A DNA stretch of 64,000 nt. Origin: Saccharina japonica (taxonomy: Eukaryota > Sar > Phaeophyceae > Laminariales > Laminariaceae). Below are positions 45,190-57,069 of the stretch, in pieces. The notes beneath the pieces were generated by a model. The model worked only from the letters and a program-made list of their open reading frames with translations, made no database searches and was not told the DNA's origin. How positions within the stretch are numbered: the stretch's first letter is position 1; every line of letters starts with the position of its first letter. The stretch is from contig MEHQ01001197.1 in assembly GCA_008828725.1 (NCBI GenBank), positions 124,001 to 188,000 of the forward strand, in the 5' to 3' direction. The translations under genes were made by a program, and so were the position numbers.

Positions 45190-45390
45190 AGTTCCATGAA
45201 AGTTTCCACGTAAGTCACAAAGTTTCTTTACTTCCACGAAAGTTTTTTTTTACTTTTATGGAAGTAAAGTATACCTGCTTCCACCAATTGTTTTTACTTC
45301 CATGGGAGTAAAAAATTACTTCTATGGATTGTTTTTCACTTCCATGAAAGTTTTTTCACTTCCAGGTGATTGAATTGGAAGTAAAAACAA
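45190..45390. repeat. Cluster of ACTTCCATGGAAGT-type palindromes
   Basis: About seven variants of ACTTCCATGAAAGTTTTT or its complement occur in 200 bp at about 30-bp spacing, several of them palindromic around CATG. They lie directly left of the foldback element. Confidence 0.7.
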
Positions 45391-45398
45391 ATTTTTTT

Positions 45399-46813
45399 AG
45401 AGCAGTGGCCAAAATCGGGTATACCCCATGGGTTTCTGGCCAAAACACGGTACCATTGTATTTTAGCGACCGCGACGACCCCAGGGCGCCATCTCATTGG
45501 CTAGAGCCGGCCACCACCCGACGCTGGCCACAAACCCATCGGGTATACCCGATTTTGGCTACTCAACCCCCAAGAGGTACCCGATTATTACATCCACCTA
45601 CCCGAAAATGGCCGGGCTGTTCGACCACAACGGCCCAACAGCCCACCACGCACCAGCCGACGATTGTACGACGTATGATACCACGCACAAGCATACGTAT
45701 CATCACGACGTATTATGACGTATCCAGCCGAGTTCCGAACTGTTACCGACGAATCCATCTGCTTGATATATATCCATGATTTGGGTGATTGACGATTTGG
45801 TGGCTAATGCTGATTGGCCCGGGGATCTAAATAAGAAAGCGCAGCATTAGAAAGTGAGCTTTCGCGCGAGCCCAGAATAAGAAAGTCAGCCTGAACCCGA
45901 TTTCCGGTTTCTTGTGAGATGGTTGGTACTACTGCTGTACTCGTACTGTTGTGCTGTGATGAGGTGTGATGAGGTGGCTTCTGGTTGGGAAAAGAAGGAG
46001 AGAGAGCGCTGTGAATCAGCTACTGCTACTACTGCTGTGCTGAGGTGACTACAGTAGCTTGTGGTTCGGAGATGAGGGAGAGAGAGCGGTGGTGGGTGGG
46101 AGAGGGAGCGAATAAATTATTACTACTGCTGTGCCGTGATGAGGTGGCCTGCTCTTGGAAGGAAGAGAGAGAGAAAGCGCTGTGAACCATTTACGAGCTA
46201 TACTATACTACTGCTGTGCTGTGAGGTGGCTGTGGTGGCTGGTGGTTCGTCGAGGAGGGAGGGAGAGAGCGGTGTTTTTTGGGTGGGAAAGGGAGCGAAT
46301 CAACTACTACTACTGCTGTGCCTTGATAAGGTGGCTTTTGGTTCGGGGAGGGAGAAAGAGCACTGCGAACCAACCACTACTGCTGTACCGTGTTTTGAGG
46401 TGGCAACTTTGGTTCGGGGTGAGAGGCTGCGCGAATCAACCAAATAATGGATACTTGTCGAGCAGATGGATGGATATCTATCAAGCAGATGGCTCCGTCG
46501 GTAACAGGGCTAGCTGGGGGCATAAACTTCGATGAACTTGGTCGTAATCGTCGGCTGTGGTGCGTGGTGGGCTGTCGGGCCGTTGTGGTCGAACAGTAAC
46601 GCCATTTTCGGGTAGGTGGGTGTAATAATCGGGTACCTCTTGGGGGTTGAGTAGCCAAAATTGGGTACACCCGATGGGTCTGTGGCCAGGGTCGGGTGGT
46701 GGCCAGCGCTGGCCAATGAGATGGCGCCCTGGGGTCGTCGCGGTCACTAAAATACAATGGTGCCCTGTTTTGGCCACAAACCCATCGGGTATACCCGATT
46801 TTGGCCACTGCTC
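45399..46813. mobile_element. ~1.4-kb foldback element with long inverted arms
   Basis: The left arm (45399-45780) starts AGAGCAGTGGCCAAAATCGG and the right arm (46450-46813) is its reverse complement at high identity, including the GGGCGCCATCTCATTGGC and ATCTGCTTGATATATATCCA blocks. Arms of about 370 bp enclose about 670 bp of tandem repeats. The block AACCCATCGGGTATACCCGA occurs at both ends. This is the structure of a foldback-type DNA transposon; no transposase is encoded and no target duplication is certain. Confidence 0.85.
45925..46440. repeat. ~90-bp minisatellite inside the foldback element
   Basis: About six copies, each starting ACTACTGCTGTGC, then GTGATGAGGTGGC, then a GGTTCGGG/GGAGAGAGAGCG block ending GAATCA. 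Starts near 45929, 46025, 46120, 46210, 46305 and 46376. Confidence 0.75.
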
Positions 46814-47031
46814 TTTTTTTTACCCGAGGTACGTATATACGCGTACGTACGGGTTTTCGGCTGATCGCCTAGAACAAAAACACCACCAGATCTCCACACG
46901 GCGCCCGAAAAAACAAACAATGGTCAACTTCATCCCGACGGGGGCCGTTGGGGTATCCTAATAAGATAACAGAAAAAAATGTACCAGCCTGGGGTACACT
47001 CGTACAGCATGCAAGAAATAAGACTCAGCTA

Positions 47032-47137
47032 TTACGGGGACCATAATAAATAGAACCTACGGCGCACAAAAAATCCTATATGTTCATCTATTTTTACTAA
47101 CAATATTTAGTTCTATTTACTATATGGTCCCCCGTAA
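47032..47137. mobile_element. MITE, TTACGGGG-type, with TA duplication
   Basis: Ends TTACGGGGACCATA and TATGGTCCCCCGTAA, flanked by TA at 47030-47031 and 47138-47139. 106 bp. The right-hand TA is also the first two bases of a TACCAGGTA (47138-47146), so the element seems to have inserted at that motif. Confidence 0.87.
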
Positions 47138-47224
47138 TACCAGGTACATATTATACTTATAAATACGTATACGAAGTACACCATGCGAGAAAGGATTCAA
47201 CTACTGTATATACGTACAGTACGT

Positions 47225-47990
47225 ACGAGCTGGTTCAGGCTATCACCCAAAATTTCGTCAGTCACGAATGCCGCATGCAATAGCAACTCCAATGCCACAT
47301 ATTTGGTATCATACTGACCGCCATGAACAGTGGAAGAGGGTGACGTCGCCAGATTTTTGTTCAAGGACCTGAAACTGGCGCTATCGCCGAAAATGTGGCG
47401 AGAACAATCACAGGCCTTCAAAGTGGTCAACAATAGTCAGGCGTTTCCGTAGGAAAACATGTTTTCCCCCCAATTTTTTTTTCTGAACGAGCCGCTTCCA
47501 GGTGGTTCAAGGCATGTTTGTACAAAGTTTCACGCAAATATTCGAAGATCTGACTGCGTATGATCATATTAAGTCATATTTAACGCCCAAAATCGATTAT
47601 ATACTGAAACTAAGTAATTACGAGGCAACGCCTATTTTTGCACTTTTACCGCACAAAAGTCCAAATGTCCACGCCGTTTTTTGAAGATAGACCCTGAAAT
47701 TTGGTACACGTGTTTTATGCGTAACCGAGCCTTTTACGAATGGGTTTTTTTTTTGGGGGGGGGGGGTTCGCCGGAAATTTTGGATCTCTCAAGACCCTAA
47801 AATTTCCCAAAAAAATACAAAACAAGAAATATCTGACGAAAAAAAAAAAAAAAAAAAAAAAACATCCGTTAAAGTCTCGGGTAGGGCGCATAAAACACGT
47901 GTGCCAAATTTCAGGATCTATCTCCAAAAAACGGCGTGGACATTCGCCACTGAATGAATTTTGGGTGATATGCCTGAACCAGCCTGTACG
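47225..47990. mobile_element. TIR element, AGCTGGTTCAGG ends, reverse-oriented copy
   Basis: Left ACGAGCTGGTTCAGGCTATC and right GATATGCCTGAACCAGCCTG form inverted ends with inner TCACCCAAAAT/ATTTTGGGTG. It aligns in reverse complement with 6647-7505, including CCTGAAATTTGG and the GATACCAAAT-type block. An A(~24) run near 47840 is of uncertain length. Confidence 0.75.
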
Positions 47991-48054
47991 AGTATCGCGT
48001 TGCACTCTAAACTCGAGCGTAGACCTACAGAATACAGACACTATGTACGATATA

Positions 48055-50247
48055 CGGCCACACCTCGTGTCTGTTTCGCCCGCGGGCAGCTTTCCACGCT
48101 TATCCCTGAACCTGATCCCTCCGTGTTGACGTGCTAAACAGTTAGTACGCGTAGTACCCTCGTACAGGTCCTTGGGCAAGTCTTGAGGGCGTATGGCGTA
48201 TCCCAAGAACCGCAAAGGTTCCCCGAAAATATGAAAATACGTGCATGGGACGGGGGGGGGGGGAGATATTCACGAGATAAATACATAGCGCGACCAGGAG
48301 AGTCTGCCACGGTTTGCTATGACCTTAGGATGATTTGGCATTTTGGCCAAATATACAGGAGTAGCACGGGGCACGTCAGCTCTTCGTATAGGCAGCGTCC
48401 TCTTGTCGTGTTCGTGCTGTTCTCTGTTGTCTCAAAAACTAGAACAGAAGAGAGCACGCTTGTGGGAGTTCCACCAATTCCTATTTAAAAATACGTATGC
48501 TTTGAGCGGCGTTATTGTTTTGTAGAAGACCGGGCCTCGCACCTATCGAACCGGCGCAAGATGCGCCGCACTAGGTCGGCGCTTGCCGCTTACCGCGCAA
48601 GCTCTAGACTCCCGTCGCTCCTCAGCGCACGGCTACTTCTGTCGATGCCCTCGACTATGGTGTCTGTGTACTGCGAGGGTATAGCGGGCGAGTTGTTTTA
48701 GCGCGTGCAGTCTGTTGATACGGCTGTATTCGAATCATCGGTGAGCCTGTGATCCACGACGAAAAACTTGCGTCTCGCGCCGTGGGAGATTCCAACTGTC
48801 GGCCTTCTCGATATACAGCTATAGTCTACCGCAGCTTCAACTGCTGCTGCGTGCTCGTGCCCCAGGAGGAGCAGTCGCGTTGACTTTCGATGCGGTATCA
48901 CATGAAATGAACTCCTAGATGGATATGATAGGGTTCGCGGAAGGTCGTGGATCCTTCGAATATGCATCATCGCGAGAAGAGAAAAATGGTTGATATTCAG
49001 CTTTTTGAACTTTTCGGCCAAGGTTTGAAGCTCGAAGCTGGGTGAGGATCGGCAGAAGAGCGCTCTTCCCTCCTCTGCTTCTTCGTGAGGAGCGCAGCGA
49101 GGCGCAGCAGACTCGACAGACGGGCAGGGGGGCTAGGCCCTAGGCACACGTTCTCATTACCGCGCGTACTATTGATGCACGTGTGTACGACTGCTTTGCA
49201 GGCACTTGGGCCATTGCCCTGAATCTGTGCGGATCGAGGCCTGTCGACGAAGTCTGGCAGTACAAGATCCGTCGTTTGGACACAGCAAGCAAGCAGGCTT
49301 CACTCCAATTCCCCCTGCGGCTTCGCGCCGGAGCAAAGGGGGACTTGGAAAAGGTTATGCGTTTTAGATCGCGGTTGTCAAAGCTTGTGTGCACGTATAT
49401 GCTGAATTGCTTTCGCAAGCACTCGGCTACTGTTGTAGTGCTGTTGCACTCTGTAGAGTGTTACTGCTGCAGGCTGAGCAGATCACGCAGCAGTCACAAA
49501 GAGAACACCCACATTCGACACTGGCTATAAAGGAAATCGTAGCAACAGCGGTTAGCTTCTGCACTGCGCACTGCATAATAAATGGTGAGACTCGCTGAGC
49601 TGCCAGGTACTAAGTCCTCAATGAGGAGTACCAGGTATAAACCCTCGCTGCAAGGGTTCCCCGCAATCTAGTTGGTGTCTAGGAACGCGAAAGGGAAACA
49701 GGGGTGCAAGAGAAAAGCGGGGTCCCTATATGGCAACAGCAGAGCGCGAGAGGTCAATCAAAATTATGTTGAGAGAAAATCAGAAGGTGTCAGCTATACG
49801 GCAACAGCGAGAGTCTAGCGAGCTGTCTAAGGGTGGACGCCCGATGCGCCACTGCTATACTACTTTACACATCAAGGGGTTCAAGCACACAGCATAAGTT
49901 TCACACACCTCCTGTGGTTTAGAAGTCGAAGATCCACAATGCCACAATGCACAAAATGCAATGCTGCTGTAATAATTTCAGGCCATACAAGGCCATAACG
50001 CCATAACGCCAGAACACGGTCTCTGGCCTACGACAAACATGCCATCGAAATTCGAAACCCACCCCCGATTGTGCGCAACGCAACCGCACTCATCACTTAT
50101 CACCCATTCCAAACAACAGCTGCACTTATCACCGAGCCTCAGCCCTCAGCCTCCCTCCTGTACCCCAGCCCACCCTGTCGCCCCGAGAGAGTAAGAGAGA
50201 CAGACAAGCAGAGCGAGTGAGCAGATAAGCATCCACGACAAGTCACC
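48055..50247. other. Unit head and upstream region of copy C
   Basis: Homologous to 19010-21151 with many indels. Closer to the gene (about 49930-50240) it differs from copy B and lacks the MASQA leader. No other gene seen. TACCAGGTA at 49629-49637. Confidence 0.5.
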
Positions 50248-52021
50248 ATGAGCGCAACAACTCGATCCCCGCTAGCGACCAATGCTCGCTTGTCCGAAGA
50301 CGACCTCCCGAGCCCAATGAGCTTTGAAGAGTGGCTGAGGAAAGGTGGCAACTCCACCAACCGACACAGCCCGTCATCTGACCGAGCCACCCCGCCTTCG
50401 AGCCGCAAGCGTAGGGCTACGGCGATCATGCAGGAGGTGAGAACACTTCATGATACGCTTGAGATGGCACTGGTGTTGTGTTCTCGTGACTTCCATATGT
50501 TGAGTGTTGAAACAGGCGCGCCTTTTCGTAGTTCGAAGTGCGCGCTTTTCGCCTGGAGTATGTTGGAGGGGAGGGGGGGCGGAAATGGCGTACCCTGTTG
50601 GGGGGCTTGGATTGGCGCTCTCTGGCCTGCGCGGTCGATGGAGATATCGAAACCGACATGTGCCAGACACCGACTCTTCAATTGGATACATTTGAGTGGC
50701 TGTCCGAAGCCCTAGCTTTCCAGCGTTGAATTTGATTATTTTGTCGCTGTTGATCCCGCAAAAAATGCGTGCATGTTGCCGCTGCGTGTATGACATCGTA
50801 CGAGTTTTAGGATTCCCTCTGGGTGGCTAGTTGCGTTGCGTTGATGAAGCTCGAGCTCGGTGAACTTCCCGCCAACCCGTGTAGTGCCTGGCCTCGTTGT
50901 TTTGGCTACTTGCCTCTGTCTCCGGCTGAAAACTTCGATTGTTTGATGATGCCGTTGAGAAGCGCGATCATGCAGTCTCGTGTCTCGTAGAACATGATAC
51001 ATATAAAATTTCAAATATTTTTCAAAAAACCGTTTTTCCAGATTCAACATCAAGCAAGTGCCGTTTTTTTTCGAATTTTATACACGGTTCCCTCCCGTCC
51101 CCCCAAACTCCAACCGCCCCTCCCCCCCCTCGCCGATCGCCCCCCCCCCGCTCCCCGCCCGCCCCTCATCGCAACAAACGGTCTTAACTCAAACATCCTT
51201 GCCTTCCACCACTCGTTCCTTTCCGTTGCTTCTGCCTTGAGCAGGTTCCTCAGGAGCACGGCCCGTCGTCCCTCGAACTAGACGCCCGCCAACAAGCTGC
51301 CGCGCTCGTGAAACGTGTCGAGGCCGCAGCCAAGAGAGCGTGTGAGCAGCGCAGCGTCGTCGCGCAGCTCAGGAAACTACTCGGCGACGACAAGGCCGCG
51401 CACACCCATGCCGTCGATGAAGCCGTCGAGCGCGAGCACGACGCAGCCATCGCCTCTACCAACCTCGAGCTGGCCCTCGCGCAAGAACGCGCCGCCAAGA
51501 GAAAGTGCGAAAACTCCACCGGCCCACGCGGGGTACTCCGGTTTCTCCTGGCCGGTAGGGAGGCCGGCCCACGCGCCAACGCGGAGAAGGCAGCGCGGCT
51601 CGTCGACCAGGTGGACCGGGCGCACAGCTTGGCAAGGGTCGAGGCCGATACGGCCTGGGAGGTGGTGTACAGGTGCGCACGGGATGAATACGCGACGGAG
51701 TTTTACCTGCGAAAGGCGGAGGCGGATCACGCCAGGGCCGTGCACATATTTCGTGACCTCGAGGCTGCGGCTGCTCGAGCCGAGAAACGGGCGGTCTACG
51801 CGACGAGCGCGGTGGGAGTGGGTCGCTACTGCTGGGCAAAATCTGCTTCCGCGCGCGGGAAGGGGAGGGAGATGGACCCGCTTCTCTTCGCCGCGACATT
51901 GGCGACGAATCTTGAGGAAGGGTTCAACAAGCACCAGGTGTGTGTGTGGGACACCGTCCGTCGTTCGATGTGGCACACACCCTGCAGTAAAACATTGTTT
52001 GTGTATTCATTTTTTTTGTGA
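50248..52021 (+). CDS. Ala-rich helical (coiled-coil-like) protein, unknown family, copy C (complete)
   Basis: Two exons, 50248-50436 (63 codons) and 51245-52021 (258 codons plus stop), phase 0, 808-bp intron, donor GAG|GTGAGAAC and acceptor TTGAGCAG|GTT; about 321 residues. Exon 1 is polar and likely disordered (MSATTRSPLATNARLSEDDL, then a basic SRKRRATA). Exon 2 is long, helical, Ala/Glu/Arg-rich (LVKRVEAAAKRACEQRSVVA, then DDKAAHTHAVDEAVEREHDA) with a break at GPRGVLRFLLAGREAG between two helical halves. No signal peptide or domain is recognised, and the function is unknown. The ATG was chosen because exon 1 of copies B, A2 and C2 starts at the same relative place and ends at the same donor. 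A 50-nt stretch before the end has intron-like borders that would place the stop directly after the junction. Confidence 0.7.
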
Positions 52022-53090
52022 TCTAACTGGCTGGTACTCAGATACCAGGTATTCCCTGGTACTTTTGTATACTGCAGCAGCACCAGCCGTATAATTGCAC
52101 GTACGTGCTGTGGGCTGTTAGATCTGCACGTACTTTTGCGCCATCTTTACCCTGCTCCCACCCGGATCTGATCCCATTTGGCACCCTGCTCCCACCCACA
52201 AGGTGCAGAAATATAATCAGCCCTCCGCAGGAGCCGCCGGAGGCCCACCTGGCACCTCGATTCCATTTGGTACCCATGTAGGCCATACATATCTACAACA
52301 ACTCCTGCTATACGTAAAACCGTATTGAATGTACGTGCAGATTCGTTAGACTCGCACGTACGTGCAAGTTCTCCGGAGCCGCTGCAGCAGTATCAATGGC
52401 AATAATTTTGAAAGTTCTAGCCCAGCTTGTGCAGGAAGAGATTGTTGCGCTCGGCGGCACTCCGAACTCTGAACTATCACTACGGGGGATCATAGTAAAT
52501 AGGACCAAATATCGTTAGTAAACATATTGAATATATAGGTTTTTGTGTTTAAGGTAGGTCCTATTTACTATGGCCCTTACCCGTAACAGCAAGCCGTTGT
52601 CACAGGTGCCTTCGTATCCTTCTCCCTCTCGGTGTAATGCTTGTCTTGGCTTGCATCGCACACAGGATTCGGTGCTCCCTTAGCTCGCTGCCTTCAGCCG
52701 ATGTTTCGTGTTGAGGCTGAGAGTGTTTTGACTGAAGAACGCTGAGAGTGTTTTAGTTTTCACCAGGATCCAGACCCCTAATCCTCACTGATACCATAGG
52801 GACGATAAGTCGTTTTTTTTCCAAGGTAGCTTCCTTCCTCCTTGCGCAATCCTTTTTTGCCTCATGCTTGCACTATGTTTCCTGTTCCTTTCTTTCGTTC
52901 GTTACCCCTTTCCGTTTTTTTTTTCTCTTAATTTCCTGATAGTTTCCTGGTCTGCTAGCTTGTGTGTGATCTACCTTTCATTGTCCTTCCCCTTTTGCTA
53001 AATTAATGAATCCACACTAGCTCAAGTAGTTAATTATTTCGTTTCGTCAACCCCCATCCACACTATATCCTTATATACTTCATACTAATT
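52022..53090. other. Unit C spacer downstream of the gene
   Basis: Almost identical to 1319-2387. Apart from the MITE at 52480-52595 and TACCAGGTA at 52043-52051, nothing recognised. Confidence 0.6.
52480..52595. mobile_element. MITE, TTACGGGGGACC-type (unit C copy)
   Basis: Same insertion as 1777-1892, carried by the duplication. Confidence 0.75.
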
Positions 53091-53434
53091 GGTCCCCCCG
53101 ATGGTCTAGTGGTAACCTCGAACGCTTCTATGAGTTGATGTCCGGAGTTCGAATCTCACGTGGGTCGGACTTTTGAGTTTATTCGCAAAAATAAATAAAA
53201 AGCGGAATCAACTGCTGAGAGCGCCTACTGCAGTAGCGTGGGTAGGCACTACAACTCGATGCGAGTCGACGAGGGAAGAAAAAAGCTGAAGTCTTCTCGC
53301 GATAAAAATGCAAGGCACGAACCGTAGTGGGGGAGAACGGAGAGGGGCCTACTTTGTGGCCCCGGATCTGAGTTATGGCTAGGAAGGAGAGAGAAAGGAA
53401 GGGCGAAGATAAAAAATGGGATGAAAAAACAAAC
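53091..53434 (+). mobile_element. tRNA-derived SINE, plus orientation (unit C)
   Basis: Same insertion and boundaries as 2388-2731, with the A-box-like and B-box-like blocks at 53102-53155. Confidence 0.72.
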
Positions 53435-53804
53435 TCCCTGTAAATTACCAGGTATAATACAGTACTATGATTTTCGTTGCACTGCTGCTGTACCACAGGT
53501 ACACCTTGTACTCAAAGTGTATGGGTACATATATATATGCACCACGTTGCTGTTGCATTGTCTAATCTCTCTATTTTTCGCGATGTATTATCTCTGTCTC
53601 GTATATAGTTTTTGGCACCACAGAGCTTGTATCTGACAATTATTAGGATAAGAAATATGCATGGGCACTGGGTTTGCTGGATGTCAATGGATGGAAAGAA
53701 CGGTTTTGTGCGAAGAACTCACACAGAGATGGCAGTCTATAAATGCCATTCTATCAATACCACTCAACCTCCGTTAGTGAAATATAATGTTTTTCTATAG
53801 GGCT

Positions 53805-54143
53805 GTTTTTTTTTCATCCCATTTATAATCTTCGCAATTCTGTCTCTCTCCCTCGCTAGTCGTAACTCAGATCCGGGGTCACAAAGTAGGTTCTTCTCCC
53901 TCCTTCCTCACTACGGTCCTTGCCTTGATTTTTATCGCGCAGAGGGTTCAGCCTTCCCAACGCTCGTCGATTTTTCATCGAACTTTGCTAACTCACGCTC
54001 TCGCGCTTTCCGCTAGTCAAGATATTGTTTGCGAGAAAGAAGTCCCTACGAGCATGCACTCGGGGGGGCTCGAACCCACGATCTTGACTCTAACATGGAC
54101 GATATTCACCTGTCATTCCACTGCTGTAGGGAAGTACCTGGTA
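53805..54143 (-). mobile_element. tRNA-derived SINE, minus orientation (unit C)
   Basis: Same insertion as 3102-3440; a few single-base differences, such as in TCTTCGCAATTC against TCTTCGCACTTC. Confidence 0.72.
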
Positions 54144-55549
54144 GATGTATTAATATTAAGCATAGTACCAGGTATCATGTATTGAAGTTTATGGGTGCTC
54201 TGGGTGATGGGTTTTTTAGTATACGAGGTACTGTGGACATGCGTGTGACTCTCACGCCACCCGTGCATCACAATGTACATCGCGCCTGACACACGCCCTT
54301 TGCCTCCCACTCCCGAACCGCTCTGTCCGTGTCTACTGCTTCCTTTCCACCCTTGCCTGTATGCACGTGCTGCACGTATAATATGGATTTGCAACAGGTG
54401 CCGCCCGAGGCGAAGAGGCCCAGGCATTAAAGCGAGTTGTCATCCTAATCCTTGCCTACAGCAACAGGGCGCCGCGTACAACATCAGCAGCACGTCTTCG
54501 CTGGCAAGTGTCGCCCGCCCAGGGTGCATACACATACATGTGCTGAGCGGGATTCTGTAGCCGGTGTGATGTGTGATGAGTTAACCTGCCCTGCTTGCGA
54601 GGATGGGTGGAGCGATAACTATTACTATCGTACTTATTAATAGTATAAAGGTCATGCCTTGACGCGTTTCGGGCAGGTGGAGCAATATCAACCCCTGATA
54701 GTGTGACATGGTAGAGAAAGCGATGTGGAGAGGTGATTGGTGATGCGGATTGGTGGTGCTGCGGGTGTGTTTGCGTATGTGTAATCCGTGCAAAACCAAC
54801 CGTCCCCACGTTTGCCACCGAATACTACCGGGAGTTCCTCTCGTAGGCCGAGACGCGCAATAAGGTGGTGGTGGTGGTGAGGGCGCGTATGATAGATGCA
54901 GTTTATGAGATCCAAACTCGTTAAGTTGTTGGTGCCTGTTGAGGCACAAACCGCGCGTTTGTGCGGCGCGTTAGACAGTCCGATACCCGCTGCCGCCGTG
55001 CCGCAATGCCGTGTCGGTGTGTGTTCTGGTGCCACGGCGGGTTGGTGAAAAGTTGTGAGTGGATGTCGTTGTTTTGTCTGACAGGTGTCACGCTTATTTT
55101 GCTTTTTTGTAACAAGCGTGATGAGGTAAGCGCGGCTACTTTTACAGTGTTTTGTAAGAGAGCCGGTTGAGGCTTGCCGAGGGGGCTCGTGTGAAGGCGT
55201 TCGCTCGCCCCCGGTGCTGAATGTTGACAGCGAAAAGTACGTTGCAGTCAAGCCACTATAAAAAATGCCGAGAAAACTCTGATTGCTGTACGCCTACGCA
55301 ACGACCCCCCTCGCGGCCACGTTTGTTCGGTATTTTTGTATATGCCGACTTGTGACGTATGCTGCATACATTGCCCCCTCAAGATGCAGCACCGCGCAAT
55401 ACGAACCGTAGTCTATAGTAGCTGTAGTAGCTGTAGTAGTTGTAGTAACTGTAGTAGGTGTAGTAGTAGTTAAGGCCCCGAAGGACTACTGTAGAACGTA
55501 CTTCCTATTAATAGTACTGCCGTCACGAGTGTGTAGCAGCAGTATTATG
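54144..55549. other. Unit C spacer, no gene seen
   Basis: Homologous to 3441-4829 and 23490-24829. The CTGTAGTAG repeat is longer here (55415-55470) than in A, where the N at 4751 lies. Confidence 0.55.
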
Positions 55550-56400
55550 TTACCGTTGTTTTTCGTCCAGATCGTCTTTTATAAGCAGTCGAACCGTAGC
55601 CAGGGTAGATATATGTGATGCCGCTTTGCGCTTGCGAGTGATCCACCACAACACTTTATATTACTTGGGGCGAGAGGCGTGTTTTCGTAAGCGGGAGGGG
55701 GGGAGACGCGCGAGCGCTGAAAGGGGGCGTGGGGGGGGGGGTCTGTGTGGAAGCTATTGATCTAAAAACAGACAGGACAATATAAATTTACCAGCCAGAA
55801 AAAATGTGTCCTTTTGTGCTAGTGAAGGTGTGTGGTATAGTATAGTGCAGTCAGTTCGGATTGGTAATTTTATTCTCCAAAGAGGTTACCTTTTAGGGGC
55901 CAGTCGTTTTGCTGCAGCCAGGGTATAACTAGTTAGTAGTGTGTGATGCCGCCCTTTGATTTCGGGCGTTCCACTGCAGTTTCTTACACGTTCGCCAAGC
56001 GTGCTTTTGGAGGGGACCGGGCTGGCGGGGGGGGGGGAGAGGGTTTGTGTGGAAGTTGGATGTATGGAAGCCAAACTTTTACGAAAAAAATATACTCAAA
56101 CATTTTTTCCAAGAAACAAAAACTGCTGTGTCGGTGTTTGGTAGTGACGTGTGGTAGGTACGTAATGGAAGTGTTTGTCCGACGAGGTTACCTCTCGGGG
56201 GCCAGTCGTACCGCAGCCAAGGGAGTTCCGCCGTGCAATACCGCCGTAGTTTAGGGGATCGGTACTGCAGTATTGTGCATCGGCAGGAAGCGTGTTTGGG
56301 GGGGGGGGGGTTGTGTGTGTGGATGAAATCGCTTTGAATAACAGAGCTATACAGAAAACAAAAAAAAGTGTGTGTCGAGTTTTATGTACGTAGTGATGAT
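55550..56400. repeat. ~300-bp tandem repeat, three copies (unit C)
   Basis: Same three-copy arrangement as 4830-5690, with poly-G runs near 55690-55740, 56029 and 56297. Confidence 0.72.
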
Positions 56401-57069
56401 GAAATACCCACTCACCAGTGCAGTGTGCCCCAATATCACTTCGCTTATCAATACGCTGGGAATAGGTATGCACACTCACTCGTAGATTGAGGACGAGGTG
56501 TGCACATGATAGCCCTGGACGATATCGATCGGTTTGGAATTGGATCGGTTCAGTTGGCGTTAGAGCACCAGTCGGTGAGCCGTGGTCAGCACTGACTGGC
56601 AAGTCAAGCCCTCACTTAGGATTTACTCTTCCTGAAGTCTGCTTGTTGAATTGCACCAGGCATTCCCCACCGTTTAGTCTGTAAGCTTCAGCCTGGGGAA
56701 CGTTTTGTTTTTTTTCGGATCCTCTGTGCGAGGTTAGGCGTGGAGTGGCGGGAAAACGGGTGATTTGGTGTACAGCACGTTGTCCCTTGCACGTCGCCGT
56801 GTTGCGATAGCTTCTTTTTGGCGTGTAGGGTTAACCTCGCGCGTTAACTTTGCGGGGCATTGTACACGACTACAGTAGATAAAATAGGTTTTGTCGGTGT
56901 GTAAAGTTGCACCTGGTGGGCCAGGCAAGGTGTGTTGATGTTGGTGTGTGCCAGGTCCTTATTGTCGAATATGGCGATAGCCAGCCCCGTGGTGGTCTGG
57001 TATGAGTCAGAAAAGAATGAATGAAAACTTTCCAGTTCCACCTTCCTTGACTTCGATATGTCGAAATGA

